A DNA stretch of 64,000 nt from Pseudovirgaria hyperparasitica (Eukaryota; Ascomycota; Dothideomycetes; Acrospermales; Acrospermaceae), in contig NW_022985555.1 of the NCBI RefSeq assembly GCF_010093815.1, positions 62,001 through 126,000 on the forward strand, written 5' to 3'. Shown here piece by piece: positions 23,266 through 35,300 of this stretch. The notes below the pieces were generated by a model. The model was not told where the DNA came from. It was given only the letters and a program-made list of their open reading frames with translations, and did no database searches. The number at the start of each line of letters is the position of its first letter. Within the stretch, counting starts at the first letter, position 1. The translations under genes and the position numbers were made by a program.

Positions 23266-24346
23266 TCACGGCTCAAACTTCGGGCTATACTTTGCACTCG
23301 CAGCCGCAAACGCTTCTCTCTTCGCCTCGATATCTGCCAAGAACTGATGTTTCGGATCCGCCGCGCGCAGCTGGCCCGTCAGGTCCGCGCTGTCCTTGCC
23401 CAGTATCGTGTTGAGCACAACCAAGTTGGCGAGCAGATCCGCATTCGTGCCGTCCATCTCGACAGCTTGCTGGAAGGCGGCCTCGGCTTCGGGTGTGCGG
23501 CCGAGGTGCAGCTCCGAGACGGCCTGGCCGAGAAGTGAGTGTACGGCCTGGCTTGCGGGGGCCTGGGCGAGCTCTTCGAAGACGTAGTATGCTTGTTGGT
23601 ATTTCTCGCCGCCCTGGTTGTTTTGTGAGTGACCAGTTTCTTCAAACCTGTTTACGTAGCAAGGGAACCTACTTCTCGCAGCCCGACCCATGACTCTGCA
23701 AGGTTGACGAGCAGACTATCTTGTGCCCATTTCCGCGCCCGCTGTGTCTCCTGAAGCGCGAGATCTGACCGGTTCTGGAGGAGGTGGATCTGCACAATGA
23801 GCGCGACGCTGTTGCTAGTAATTCAGCTCCTGTTGTTCACTGTCTATCGCCGGCTAGCGAAAACTCACGCGTCCAGACTTCCATCATGCTTCCCCAGCAC
23901 CGCCAACGCCTCTTCCGTCAGGCCCTCTCTCGCCAGAATCGTGCCCGCACACAGCTGGACGGTCAGGTTGTCGCCCGACTCGGCCGTCAGTTTTTGTGCC
24001 TTTGCCACCGCGTCTTCGCCGGCGTCGGTGTTCTTCAGATACTCGGCCAGCAGCCTGATCGCGGCGATGTCAGGGGCGGAGTCGGCGTCCTTTTTTGTGG
24101 AGGCGAGGACTTGGTTGTACTGTGCGAGGGCGAGCTGGGCGCGCAGCTTGAGGATGCGGGCGGGGAGGGCGTTGGAGGGCGAGAGGGCTGCGGTGTCGAA
24201 GTCGACGACTTGTTGGTATTGGCCTTGGTGGAAGGCGTTGTGGATGTTCACGAGCTCTGTGGTGGGGAGTTAGTAGGGGTCTCTTGAGGGGGATTTGGGC
24301 GGGGACGGGGATAGGACGTACCGCCCTCGGCTGAGTAGGGATCCAT
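23266..24346 (-). CDS. sec28: Coatomer subunit epsilon (epsilon-COP, Sec28)
   Basis: Four exons, 24346-24322, 24256-23869, 23808-23673 and 23613-23266, give 298 aa, the usual length for the family. Exon 1 is only 25 nt (MDPYSAEG). The introns are 65, 60 and 59 nt; the first has a textbook CTACTAAC branch site. The product is a TPR-like helical repeat protein: NIHNAFHQGQYQQVVDF at the N-terminus, TVQLCAGTILAREG in the middle, then AYYVFEELA and LLANLVVLNTILGK near the C-terminus, all typical of epsilon-COP. It stabilises alpha-COP within the COPI coat on Golgi-to-ER vesicles. Its convergent neighbour USE1 acts at the receiving end of the same step. Confidence 0.93.
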
Positions 24347-25480
24347 TGTGCTGTGTGTGTGTGGAAGAGGTCAGGAAGTGCGGAATGCGTCGTCAATGCC
24401 CTGGAAGTGCACGTCGTAGAGCATTCCCGTGTGCACGCCGTCGAGATGCCACGACGTACCTAATTCGGAAGTCTTGGCGCAGGGTTGGTTGTGTCTTAGT
24501 CATCACCCCAGGCTGCCCGGTTACCTAGGCTTGAATGAATTTTCTCGTCCAATATTGGAAGGTTGACCTCAAGTCTCTATCCGTAGGAATCATGATATGG
24601 TTCCTGCGTTGGAGTTCGCATGAAGGGTGATGGATATCCGCATCTATTCTCCAGCCGACCCTCGTTCCGTTTTGATAGCAACGCAGTCAGTTACAACTGC
24701 CGGCCAAGCCAACCTCACCTGAGCCAGTCGCTCGCGCATGCCGGATAACGGACTTCAGTCAGTCTGATATCAGGAGACACTGCACAGGACGCATGCGAAT
24801 ACGACGATGTTGCAGTATGTTGACGATGCGGCTGGCAATGTACTGCAGGGCATGATGTCCCGGCGGTGTCGACCTTGAGTCAATAAGATGACGCACAGGA
24901 CTGGGGCTGCGTTCCTTGCTGTTAATGAGACATCATCCGCTAGCCGAGGGCTAGAATTCTGTCTCTGTGTAATAATAGTACGTGACTATGCAATATGTGA
25001 AAATGTAGCGGCTGGCGTCTACTAAGGATGTGTCCAATGTACTTCCGTCCTCACAGCATGAACCCCTCCCGATAATCATTCAATCTCTGTGATCACGTAT
25101 GCTATCATATCCTAGAATCAGGAAGAACCGGTTTCCGAGACACACGTGAGTATCAAAAAGCGAGCCCCTTTTCCCCTGAACCGGTCCATGTGTACGCATG
25201 GGAAAGGGCGATAAACATCCGTCAGGCTCGGCTCGAAAACAAGACCCAACGCCAGCCAGGCCATGCAAGCAACTTACACGCCTCCCATCAACATGCACGA
25301 CTTCGACAATCCATGCGAACCGAACTCGTTCAGCGACTTCCGGCTTCCAGATATAGCAGTACAGTACAGCAGCAGCAAGCAGCACCCTCACCCGAGCCAT
25401 GGTCCGACACCCCATCCGACGCCCTCGTAGGGCCGCAGTCTTGCCTCTGCCCCCCCCTCCCCCCTGAGTATTTTCTTGCT

Positions 25481-25585
25481 CAGACATCTCCTGCCCAAAC
25501 ATCTCCTGCCCAAACATCTCCTGCTCAGACATCTCCTGCTCAGACATCTCCCGCCCAAACATCTCCCGCCCAAACACCTCCCCCC
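25481..25585 (+). repeat. Minisatellite, 15-bp unit, seven copies
   Basis: Seven head-to-tail copies of CAGACATCTCCTGCC and close variants (CAAACATCTCCTGCC, CAAACATCTCCCGCC) run without a gap. The period is a multiple of three, so an ORF passes through it as repeated AQTSP, but flanking sequence shows no gene. Likely variable between strains. Confidence 0.9.
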
Positions 25586-25935
25586 AAACCAAATCTTCAC
25601 AACCACAAAAGTAGAAAACACCCTTCTAGATCCGACCTACCCCTTTCCTTCTTCTCCAAGGTGTCGTGCCCGAGCACTATAGAACAGTGCATGAAAACTC
25701 CATCACCCACTCCACCACCCATCCTATCCACAATACACACCTGATACCCCATAAAAAACCCAACAAGACAGACAGACAAACAGACAGACGTAGGAGACCC
25801 CTACCTCACTATCCAGCATATATCATCCCTCGCCGAAGCCGTACGCACAAACCGAGATTCTGAGGAGTGCCTCATGCCATGGCTGCGCTTTGTGAAGGCC
25901 CTGGTTATAGGGAGTGTTTACTTTGCCTGATGTTC

Positions 25936-26002
25936 GGGGTTGGGGTTTGAGGGGAGGGGAGGGGAGGGGTGTGTGGGGGGTTGGTTGGTCTTGGGGGTGG
26001 GG
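25936..26002 (+). other. G-tract cluster, possible G-quadruplex
   Basis: At least seven runs of four or more G separated by 1-6 nt lie on the plus strand (ggggttgggg, then ggggagggga repeated, then gggggg), with further G runs to 26002. This satisfies the usual four-tract quadruplex pattern several times over. It lies in a spacer 640 bp beyond the 3' end of the hydrolase gene; no function can be inferred from sequence alone. Confidence 0.7.
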
Positions 26003-26640
26003 TGCGTTGTTGTGGTGGTGGGTGTGGTGGTGGGTGTGTTGGGTGATGTGTTTCGTGGGGCTTTGCATGAAGGGTGGATGTGCCACTCACGCGGTAATAT
26101 CGGTAAGGGAAGAATGAAGCAGCTAGATAATTAGAAGCGGAAGTATACACTACCGCTACCTCCGCCGTTATTACGGAATTTCTATAGTGGTTCTATGGGG
26201 AGGTTGAGGGGGTATCGTAGTTTTGGATAGACGATTTGTTCAAGGGAGCTCAGGGGTGAGCATGTTGCGTGCTTGGTGCGTTGATGGCGCTGGTATGCTG
26301 GGGGTATGGATGCGCGCATGGTTTGCTTTATGTGATTGTATGGGCGGGTGGAGACTGTCTTTGTTGCTTTGGGTTAGAGTACTTTGAGGCTGTCTTGAGG
26401 TGGTGGTAGGGATGGTGTGTGGTGGTAGGATCGTGTAGGAGGCTTGGCTGATATGTTCTCTATTTGCATCTGATCAACCCTTTATGTCGTAGCATTCTTG
26501 CACTACCCTCCTCAGCCAACGCATCCTCGGGTCTATATGTAAACCATAGACAGCAGTCAAACAGACAGCGATGTCCCGCATACACACATACATCACATCC
26601 AAGACCCACACTCAGTCCAAACCACCCACCACGCCCACCA

Positions 26641-27843
26641 TCAAGCCCCCTCAAACGCCCTCGCAACAGCAACACTCACAACAGGATAACTCATAACACG
26701 ATCATGCAGCCCATGCCTGACAATCTGCTCTCTCACCACGCCCCCACTCCCCCTCCACTCAACCTCCCACCCACCCGCCCCCAGCCCCGTCCGCAGCTTC
26801 TCCTTCTCCGCCTCCAGCTCCTCGAACGCGAGCGACGGTGCCTCCGGGCGCCTCATCGCGTTGACAGCATGCCAGAAGACAATCTCGGAATGCACCCAGG
26901 GGATATCGTAATCGTCCTCTGCATGGATGAGCGTGACGTCGTACTTGACCCCCCGCTCACCCGCCCCTTTGCGCGTCTCACAGCGCCGGATATGCGTCGC
27001 AAGCTTGTCCTTCACCGGCCACTTACTCACGATGAAACCATTGAAGAACGCCAGCAAGGCGGGGAATATAGCAACGGGCGAGAGCAACGGGATCGTGCCC
27101 GCAACCTTGTACGTCTTGGTCAACAAGCCCACGTCCGCAAACGGCGCTACAAGCACGGTGCCGGCAAACAGGACTGGTGGGTCCAGAGCTCCTAGGTGTT
27201 CCGTGAGCGAGACGCCGACTCCCGTGCCGAGAGACTGTCCGAACACGACGATGCGCTCGGGCGGGATGTGTGCGTCGTCCATGGCGAATCTAGCCAACGC
27301 AAGGGCGTCTGTCAACAGTCCTGCCTCGGACGGCCACCCGGTGCTTGCGCCGAAGCCGCGATAGTCGATGGCGAGGATATGTGCGTTTGGTGCAGCGGCG
27401 GAGAGGGCGCGATAGCTCTGCGGCCGCCAGCCGGACCCAAGTGTGCCTGCCGCGCCATGGTAGTAGAGGACCAGCCGTGCGTCCGGGTCGTCGGTCAGCA
27501 GGCGGAAGCCCAGGCTTTGCTTGATGTCTTGACACAAACCTACAGGCTCCGCCCGGAGCGCCGCTGCATTCTTGCGGTAGGTCTCGAGCGGAAGGACATG
27601 CCAAGCATGTAAAGTCTCGCCATCGGGGGTTTTAAGGTTGAACGGTGTGACCTGATTGCGGAGGAAGCCCCATTGCTCGGGCACGTTGGCGTCTTGGAAC
27701 CAGGTGAGGGTTACGCGGTGCAGGTATATGACGTGGTCTTGCAGGGAGGGGATGGTGAGGAGGGCTAGGAAGCAAAAGTACACGCCCACGGCAGCTCCGG
27801 CCGTTCCCAGGAGGGGTTTCAGCACGGCGGAGACTGTTGGCAT
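26641..27843 (-). CDS. Alpha/beta hydrolase, ABHD12-like (probable membrane lipase)
   Basis: Single exon, 400 aa. An N-terminal hydrophobic segment (about 11-31) anchors or targets the protein to a membrane. The hydrolase core shows the oxyanion-type YYHGAAG at 127-133, YRGFGASTG, and the nucleophile elbow FGQSLGTG with Ser204. The acid is probably in HAEDDYDIPW and the catalytic His in RHGLHDRVM near the C-terminus (H380 most likely). This matches ABHD12/ABHD13-type serine hydrolases, which cleave monoacylglycerols or lysophospholipids. The substrate is inferred from family only. It is rich in G/C-ending codons, like the adjacent transporter. Confidence 0.88.
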   Translation of the reverse strand: MPTVSAVLKPLLGTAGAAVGVYFCFLALLTIPSLQDHVIYLHRVTLTWFQDANVPEQWGFLRNQVTPFNLKTPDGETLHAWHVLPLETYRKNAAALRAEPVGLCQDIKQSLGFRLLTDDPDARLVLYYHGAAGTLGSGWRPQSYRALSAAAPNAHILAIDYRGFGASTGWPSEAGLLTDALALARFAMDDAHIPPERIVVFGQSLGTGVGVSLTEHLGALDPPVLFAGTVLVAPFADVGLLTKTYKVAGTIPLLSPVAIFPALLAFFNGFIVSKWPVKDKLATHIRRCETRKGAGERGVKYDVTLIHAEDDYDIPWVHSEIVFWHAVNAMRRPEAPSLAFEELEAEKEKLRTGLGAGGWEVEWRGSGGVVREQIVRHGLHDRVMSYPVVSVAVARAFEGA

Positions 27844-28344
27844 TTTGTGAGATGTTATTAATTACCAAGGGGGATGGGAACGGTCGTGTATGTATATGTA
27901 TGCGGTCAAGAGGATTTTGGCGCGCGGCATGGTGTTTGTTGATCAATTTATGAGGCGGCGGAGCTCATGCATAAGTATGAGGGTTAGTTAGGTAGGTACC
28001 TAGAGTGGGTCTTTGCCAAGATATATCTTGAGTTTTAGCCCCTTGCATTGGACGGGAGGTGGAATTGTCGGGCACACAACAAACACTTATATCAAGTGTG
28101 CCAGAGGCTTCTTCGTTGATTGCTTTGCTTTGCTATGCCTCTGCGTTATATATTGATTCATCAGTCGTACGGCCAGATATATACATGCACCCGATTCCAT
28201 GCCACCATCATCCTATGTACACCCTACCTATGTATGTTACCCAAGCCCTATATACACGCCATCCCATCCCACCCTCTATTCCCATCCACTCCCGCTCCCA
28301 ACATCCCCACGCATCGCAGCACGGTCAAGAGCACCACCGTCTAA
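27844..28344. other. Intergenic, no gene seen
   Basis: This 500-bp gap lies between two minus-strand genes: the hydrolase promoter side and the transporter 3' end. Short ORFs here have no recognisable content. Confidence 0.5.
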
Positions 28345-30124
28345 TCAGGCACTCAAGACCCGCCCAACAGGCCCCGGCGACACAGCCTTTTCGATGTACA
28401 GCACGCCGCCCTTGCCCTGCTTGGCACCCTCGACATCGTCGGCATCATCGAGATGGCAGCTGGCATCGCGGGCGCCAAAGATGACCTCCATATCCTCAAG
28501 CGTCTTGCCCTTGGTCTCGGGCACGAAGAACCAGGCCCAGAAGCCCATGAGGACCATCAGGCTGGCGAAGAACATGTAGGTGCCGTAGCCGAGGGAGGTG
28601 ATCATGTAGGGGGTGGTGCGGGAGATGATGAAGGACCAGAGCCACTGGTCTGGACGGGGCGGGGTGTTAGTATGGCTTGAGAAGGATAAATAGGGGTTTC
28701 TTCAGGACAACTCACCGGCTGTTGTCAGCGCGACACAGAGCAGTCGGATGTCGACGGGGAAGATCTCGCTGCAGTAGACCCAGGTGATGCCCTGCCAGGT
28801 CGCGCAGTAGATCAGCCCGTACAGATAGACACACACCATGGCGAGATAGCCCCAGCCGTCCCTCGAGACATCGCCGCGGGCGGCAGCCCGAGCCGGGTCG
28901 TTCTTGAAGACGTAGCCGCCAAGATACCACATGGGCAGCGAGCCGATGAAGGCGCCGTAGATGAGGCCGTTCTTGCGGCCGATGCGCTCGACGAGGTAGA
29001 CGCTGAAGATGATCATGCCGAGGGTCTTTGCGACGCCGTAGAAGCCCGTGGCGAAGAGCTTTGTTTCGGTGCCGGTGATGCCGAGGGTTTCGAAGATGCG
29101 GGGCGAATAGTAGCTTTTGAGAGAAGGGTTAGAAGAAGGGGGTGGGTGGTGAGCAGTAAGCAGCAGGGCGGGGAGTGTGGTACGTACGTGATGATGTTGA
29201 CGCCAGTCAGGTTCTGACATGCCATGAGGAGGAGACCGATGCCGATGCGGTTGCGGGTGCCTTTCTGGAGGATGCGTTTGGCGTAGTATGTCTTGCTGTG
29301 CTTGACGCCCGGGGGCGGGCGGCCGACGAGGGTCTGCAGACGAATCTCCTCGAGCTCGCCGCGGATGTAGTCGTGGTCGGCAGGCAGCTTGCGGATCCAG
29401 CTGAGGGTGGCGGCGGCCTCCTCCCAGCGGTCCTGCTTCACGTACCAGCGCGGACTCTCGGGACACCAGAAGATGCCAGCGAGGAGAAGCACGCCGGGGA
29501 CGAGCTGCAGGGCGAGGGGCACGATCCATTGGGTGCGGCCGGAGCTGGAGATTGTGCGTGCGACAATGTAGTTGATCCAGAAGCCAAGCATGCCGCCGCC
29601 CTGCGACAAGATCTCGAAGATGCCCACAAGTCGACCGCGAATGCTGGGAGGCGATGTCTCTGCAATGTAGACGGGGACGAGGAGAGAGACGGAGCCGATG
29701 CCGAAGCCGGCGATGGCACGTCCGGCGTAGATCATGGCGAGTTGACCGTGGGAGGCAGTCTAAAGGGGCTCGTTAGTGACGTGCTGCTGCTGCTGCTGCC
29801 ACTTCCCAACGTCCAGGCCCTAGAACGCACCATGATTGTGCCGCCGACCAGAAAGGTGAGAATTGCGCCGATGATGGCATTCTTCCGACCGTAGCGTTCG
29901 CCGAGGGGAAAGGTGAGGAGAGCGCCAAAGAAGGTGCCGGCCTGGAAGGTTGAGACGATGTTGCCCTGGAGCGTGTCACGCTCAAACTGGGAGCGGCCAT
30001 TGAGGCCAAAGTCACGCTTGAAGGAGTCGAGGGCCATGGTGCCGCCGATGACGGCGGTGTCGTAGCCCACTGGTTATGATGGTGAGCATACTGAGTGTGA
30101 TGATGCTGACAGGTAGTATATAGT

Positions 30125-30158
<34 letters not shown>

Positions 30159-30267
30159 ACTCACTGGCCAGACTGCCCATGGACACAATCAAGGCCATCA
30201 AATGCACGCGCCAGTTGCGAACCTGAGGCGGATCGGAGGTGCCATCGGCATGGAGCTTGAAGCCCAT
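28345..30267 (-). CDS. MFS sugar/quinate-type transporter
   Basis: Five exons, 30267-30165, 30069-29831, 29759-29188, 29113-28716 and 28649-28345, give 538 aa. All four introns (62-95 nt) keep frame, and two have clear CACTAAC or TACTAAC branch sites. Sugar-porter family marks are present: GYDTAVIGGT in helix 1, ERYGRKN in loop 2-3, PESPRWY after helix 6, ERIGRKNG in loop 8-9, and PETKGKTLEDME after helix 12. The general look (YYSPRIFETLG, TGFYGVAKT) is closest to the quinate permease/QutD branch, but the substrate could be another sugar or polyol. Intron 1 holds a (GA)14 tract. It is divergent from the Ca2+-ATPase gene with 2.1 kb between starts. Confidence 0.92.
30127..30155 (+). repeat. 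(AG)14 microsatellite inside intron 1 of the transporter gene
   Basis: An uninterrupted dinucleotide run lies only a few bases from the intron's donor end (on the minus strand it reads CT). Its length is likely to vary between strains, and it could in principle act as an extended pyrimidine tract. Confidence 0.9.
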
Positions 30268-32386
30268 GATGGCAATTTTACTTTCTCAAACAAGCAAAGT
30301 CAAGGACAAGAGTGGAATCAGCCTCGTGGGGGAGAGTGGGTTAGAGAGCAAGGCAAAGACCCCAAGACCCTAGGAGAGTGAGTGGTGATAAGGCAGGTCA
30401 AGGCCCGGGCGTGCATGAAGTATATATGCGTTCAGTGGAGACGAGTGGGGGAGGAGTTCACGATAGACACAGGCAAGCAAGGACGGGACCGAATCAGGAA
30501 CATGTCAAAGGGAAAGTTCCAGGCCATCTAGGGCAGGCTGGCACGTGGGAGTAGAGACTAAGGGAGTGGAAATGCGATTATTCTGGAAGGGCAGAGATTG
30601 GGTGGATTGGGTGAATCTGGGGTAGAGCAGATGATGCGGGGGAGAGGCATGCGGGGAGTTGTCCGTACGCCACCAGCCGGGGAGAGATGGGGAAAGATGG
30701 CATGTATAGGAGGAGGAGAGGATAGAGGATGTATGGCAGCAGCGGAGTGAAGAGATGGGGCTTGTTATGCACAGACGGCGCCACAAGGACTTGTGCCACG
30801 CGGCAAGAAGGACAGGCGGTGGATGAAAGCGGTTCACTTGCCATGAGAAGGGAGAGTCAAGAGTCAAGAAAGGAAAGGGCGGGCAAGGACAGGAATCTAG
30901 ACCATGCTACGCTATATTCGACGGCCGAGGAGCAGGAGGAGCAGGAGGAGTAGAAGGGAAAGAAGAGAGAGGAGAAGAGTTTGAAGAAGGAAAGAGGGCG
31001 AGTCAGTGTGCAGTAAGCTGGCAGGAATGATGAATCATGCATGAGAGGGAGAGTGGGAGGGAGAGGGAGAGACAGAAGGTTGAAGGGAGAGAGAAGCAAC
31101 AAGGCGAGAAGTGGGAAGGAGCAGGGTGGAATGTGAGAGCGGGCTTGGCGTCCGCTGATGAATGCTTGGCGGCAGGCTTGGAAGGGACGAACGGGGAAGA
31201 GTGGGCGGCAGAAGGTTGGCAGCAGCAGGAGCAGCAACAGCAGCAGGAATCTCGATCGATGTCATGGCCGATGATGCGCACGTAGATTATTAGTGGCAGC
31301 CAGTGTGCATTTGCCTTGCATCAACCATCTCATCTGTCTGCACAAGTGAAGAGAGAGAGAGAGTGTGTGTGTGTTGGCGCGACAACAACAAGGGAATGAG
31401 AGATGATGACTTGGTACCTAGTGTTTCCATCTGGCATGGCAAAAGACAAAAAGAGTGACGTTGTGCATCAGCCACACTCGCATTCTCGCCTTCTCTCATT
31501 CTGTCATTCCGTCTCTGCTTGCGGCGATGGCGATGATGAATGGATGCAGATGGAACTGGACGAAAGCGTCAACAAGGGAATGTGGCGATTGCGTGGCGGG
31601 TGCGAACAGGCAGGCACGAGGCATAATAGCAGCAGCTACGGCAGGTACGCTACTCCAGTCTGTTGAGGGCGCAGCAGCATCATGTCGTGTCGGTCGTCTA
31701 GCTCATCCAATACAGTAATTGATTAGGTCAGGCACAAGAAGAACTCCACACCCCAAGTATGTGTCAGCATTGGGTGCGCATTGTCTGGCACCACATGCCA
31801 AATGCCACAAAGACTTGTGCACCCACACGCGGACCTTGGCAGCCGTCACCGATTCTTCCTTTTTGCCCTCCGCTGCCGCCGCCGCCACTTTTTTTGTGAG
31901 GAGTGTGTGTCGAGCAAGTTCAGTCAGTCCAGGCTGTTGATTGGCTGCATTCATTGCTCTGCCCCCCCCCCTGACCGCGCGCCCAGTTCAAGGCGGCGCC
32001 CAAGACCGCCCAAGACCGCGCCCAAACACGCAGGACGTCACTTGTTTGGCGCGTTCCAGAGAGAGTGAGAGATCGGAGAGAGGGAGTTCCATGCCTCCTC
32101 CATGCCTCTCCGCCGTTGCTATGCTTGCTTGCTCCACCTTTCCTTTATGCTCCATCCATCCATCCATCCAACACTTCTCTCCTGCACAGCCCCCAGTCCT
32201 CATTGCAGTAATATACTTCTACTTCCTACCACACATCATGCCTGTCCTCTTCACCTAATCACTACTACCCATCACTAATACCCATCTCTCTCGCCCTCTC
32301 TCTCTCTCGATATTCACTCCCTGCGCCTGGCACACTGCCTTCGCCCTCTCACCTACTACGCCAAGCCAGCTTCCACGACCACCGTG
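30268..32386. promoter_or_regulatory. Divergent promoter region between transporter and Ca2+-ATPase
   Basis: These 2.1 kb are shared by two oppositely transcribed genes. Content is purine-rich on the plus strand from about 30860 to 31110 (GGAG repeats) and pyrimidine-rich in the last 300 bp before the ATPase start, including CCAT repeats at about 32150-32170 and CTCTC runs near 32286. C/T-rich leaders like this are common before strongly expressed fungal genes. No gene is supported. Confidence 0.4.
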
Positions 32387-35300
32387 ATGCCTCTACACTC
32401 CGCCAGCGACCACGACCCGCCGCCCAACGACGGCCGCCTGGGCCTCCCACGCATCAATGTCGAGAACTTGGTAAGCCAATCTTCACAGCCTCACTCTTTC
32501 ACTCAAGCCGTCGTGCTGCCCTCAAAACTAAGCTGCCTACTGACCGGAACAGGGCGGTGATGAGCCTGACACTATATCTCCCGACCCTACCACTACCTCT
32601 GCCTCGCACTCTCCCACTACCATCTCAAGAGACCGCTCCCTCTCGCAATTGTCTGCTCAATCCTTTTCCGGCAGAGAACGCTCAATGTCTGGCAGTACGG
32701 TAGCTACCGGTTCCCATCTCGAACCGCCGCCTCCACGCACTCCCGGTGGCGCCTCGTCCAGCGCCTCTACCATCATGGGCTTTGACGAGCGCGAAGATGC
32801 CCTGAAGCCCGATCCCAACACTGAAGCCGACTTCAACGTCGAAAATAACTGTTTCGCCTTCTCGCCCGGCCAGCTGAACAAGATGCAGAATCCAAAGTCG
32901 CTACAGGCTTTTGTTGCACTTGGTGGTCTGCCCGGTCTGGAGCGCGGTCTGCGGACGGATATCGATTCCGGTCTGAGCATCGACGAGACCAGCCTGTCTG
33001 GCATCGTCAGCTTCGAGGAGGCCAGCACATACTATCGCAAGGCTCGCGACGTCGAGGGCACACACGAGCCGCGTCCCGTCTTCACCAGGACCCACACCAG
33101 CCACCCGGACACCCCTGCCACGGGCTCCTACTGCGACCGCATCCGCGTCTACAACCGCAACGTCCTGCCCGAGAAGAAGGCTACTCCGCTGCTGAAGCTG
33201 ATGTGGGACGCCTTTCACCAGGACAAGATTCTCATCCTGCTCTCCGTCGCCGCCGTCATCTCGCTCGCCCTGGGCATCTACGAGACCGTCGGCGTCGAGC
33301 ATGAACCCGGCACCCCCATGCCCGTCGACTGGGTCGAGGGTGTCGCCATTTGCATCGCCATCATCGTCATCGTCTCCGTCGGCTCGCTCAACGACTGGCA
33401 AAAGGAACGCGCCTTTGTCAAGCTCAACGCCAAAAAGGAAGACCGCGAGGTCAAGGCGATTCGCTCGGGCAAGTCCATCATGATCTCCGTCCATGACATC
33501 ATGGCCGGCGACGTCCTGCACCTCGAGCCCGGCGATCTCATTCCCGTCGACGGCATCTTCATCAGCGGTCACAATGTCAAGTGCGACGAATCCTCGGCTA
33601 CGGGGGAATCCGATCAGCTCAAGAAGACTGGCGGCGAGCAGGTCCTGCGACTCATCGAGCAAGGTCACACCAAGCTCGCCGACATGGATCCTTTCATCAT
33701 CTCTGGCAGCAAGGTGCTCGAGGGCGTCGGCACCTACCTCGTCACGTCCGTTGGTGTCAACTCGAGCTTCGGCAAGATTCTCATGTCCATGCGAACCGAC
33801 ATGGAAACCACGCCGCTGCAGGTCAAGCTCAACGGTCTGGCCGGCGCCATTGCCAAGCTGGGCTCTGCCGCTGCCGGCTTGCTCTTCTTCATTCTCGTCA
33901 TCCGCTTCTGCGCCGAGCTGCCCGGAAACAGCGACACCCCCGCCGAAAAGGGCTCCCAGTTCATCGACATTCTCATCACGGCAGTCACCGTCATTGTCGT
34001 GGCCGTGCCCGAGGGTCTGCCGCTCGCCGTCACCCTGGCCCTGGCCTTTGCCACCACCCGTCTTGTCAAGCTGAACAACCTCGTCCGCATCCTCAAGTCC
34101 TGCGAGACCATGGGCAACGCCACCACCGTCTGCTCCGACAAGACCGGCACCCTGACCCAGAACAAGATGACCGTCGTGACGGGCACGTTTGGAGACGACC
34201 ACTTTGACGACAAGAGCCAGTCGGCCGACGCAAAGCGCAACGCCGGCTGGGCACAGGGCCTCAGCCGGGAGGCCAAGCGACTCCTGGTCGACTCCATTGC
34301 CCAGAACTCGACGGCCTTTGAGAGCGATGGGAACAACAGCAGCGACGAGCTCTTCATCGGCTCCAAGACCGAGACTGCCCTCCTGACCTTTGCTCGCACC
34401 GTCCTCGGCATGGGCTCGCTGTCGGAGGAGCGTGCGAATGCGCAAATCGTCCAGCTCCTGCCCTTTGACTCGGGCCGCAAATGCATGGGTGCCGTACAGA
34501 AGCTCCCCAACGGCACCTATCGCTTCCTCGTCAAGGGTGCCTCGGAGATTCTCGTCCGGATGTGCTCGACCATCAACACGTCCACTGCCGGAATTGCCAG
34601 CCTCGATGCCTCGCACCGTGAGAATCTCGAATCCGTCATCAACGAGTACGCCCAGCAGTCGCTCCGGACCATTGCCCTGATCCACCGCGACTTCAAGCAG
34701 TGGCCGCCCGTCGAGGCTGTCGACGCGCAAGACCCCTCAAACGCCGACCTCGCCGCTCTCCTGCACGACATGAACTTTATCGGTGTCGTTGGCATCCAGG
34801 ATCCGCTCCGTCCGGGTGTGCCCGAGGCCGTCGCCAAGGCCCACCACGCCGGTGTCAAGGTGCGCATGGTGACGGGCGACAACATCAACACGGCCCGCGC
34901 CATCGCAACAGACTGTGGCATCTACACCAACGGCATCGTCATGGAAGGCCCCGAGTTCCGCACCCTGTCGCACGAGAAGATGCTCGAGATTCTGCCCACG
35001 CTCGAGGTCCTGGCCCGCTCCTCGCCCGAAGACAAGCGCATCCTCGTAACGAAGCTCCGTGAGATGGGCGACATTGTCGCCGTTACCGGTGACGGCACCA
35101 ACGACGGGCCCGCCCTCAAGGCGGCCGACATTGGCTTCTCCATGGGCATTGCCGGCACCGAAGTCGCCAAGGAGGCCTCGGCAATCATCCTCATGGACGA
35201 CAACTTTGCCTCCATCCTGACGGCGCTCATGTGGGGTCGCGCGGTCAACGACGCGGTCCGCAAGTTTCTGCAGTTCCAGCTGACCGTCAACATTACCGCC

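Larger units (their letters stand above)
24347..26640. other. Intergenic, 2.3 kb, with minisatellite and G-rich tract
   Basis: This spacer holds the epsilon-COP promoter, then a stretch of simple sequence: a 15-bp minisatellite and a guanine-rich tract (both listed separately), and CAGA-type runs near 25770-25790. Several ORFs up to 184 codons exist, but they are made by the repeats. I support no gene here. Confidence 0.5.

Noticed and set aside
25190-25744. 184-codon ORF with repeated AQTSP
   Set aside because: It is made by the 15-bp minisatellite, whose period is a multiple of three. The flanks lack any domain or gene signals.
32901-34730. 609-codon open frame antisense to the Ca2+-ATPase
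   Set aside because: It is exactly complementary to a conserved P-ATPase, results from the C/G third-position bias, and its translation (Asp/Glu/Gly/Val-rich) has no domain.
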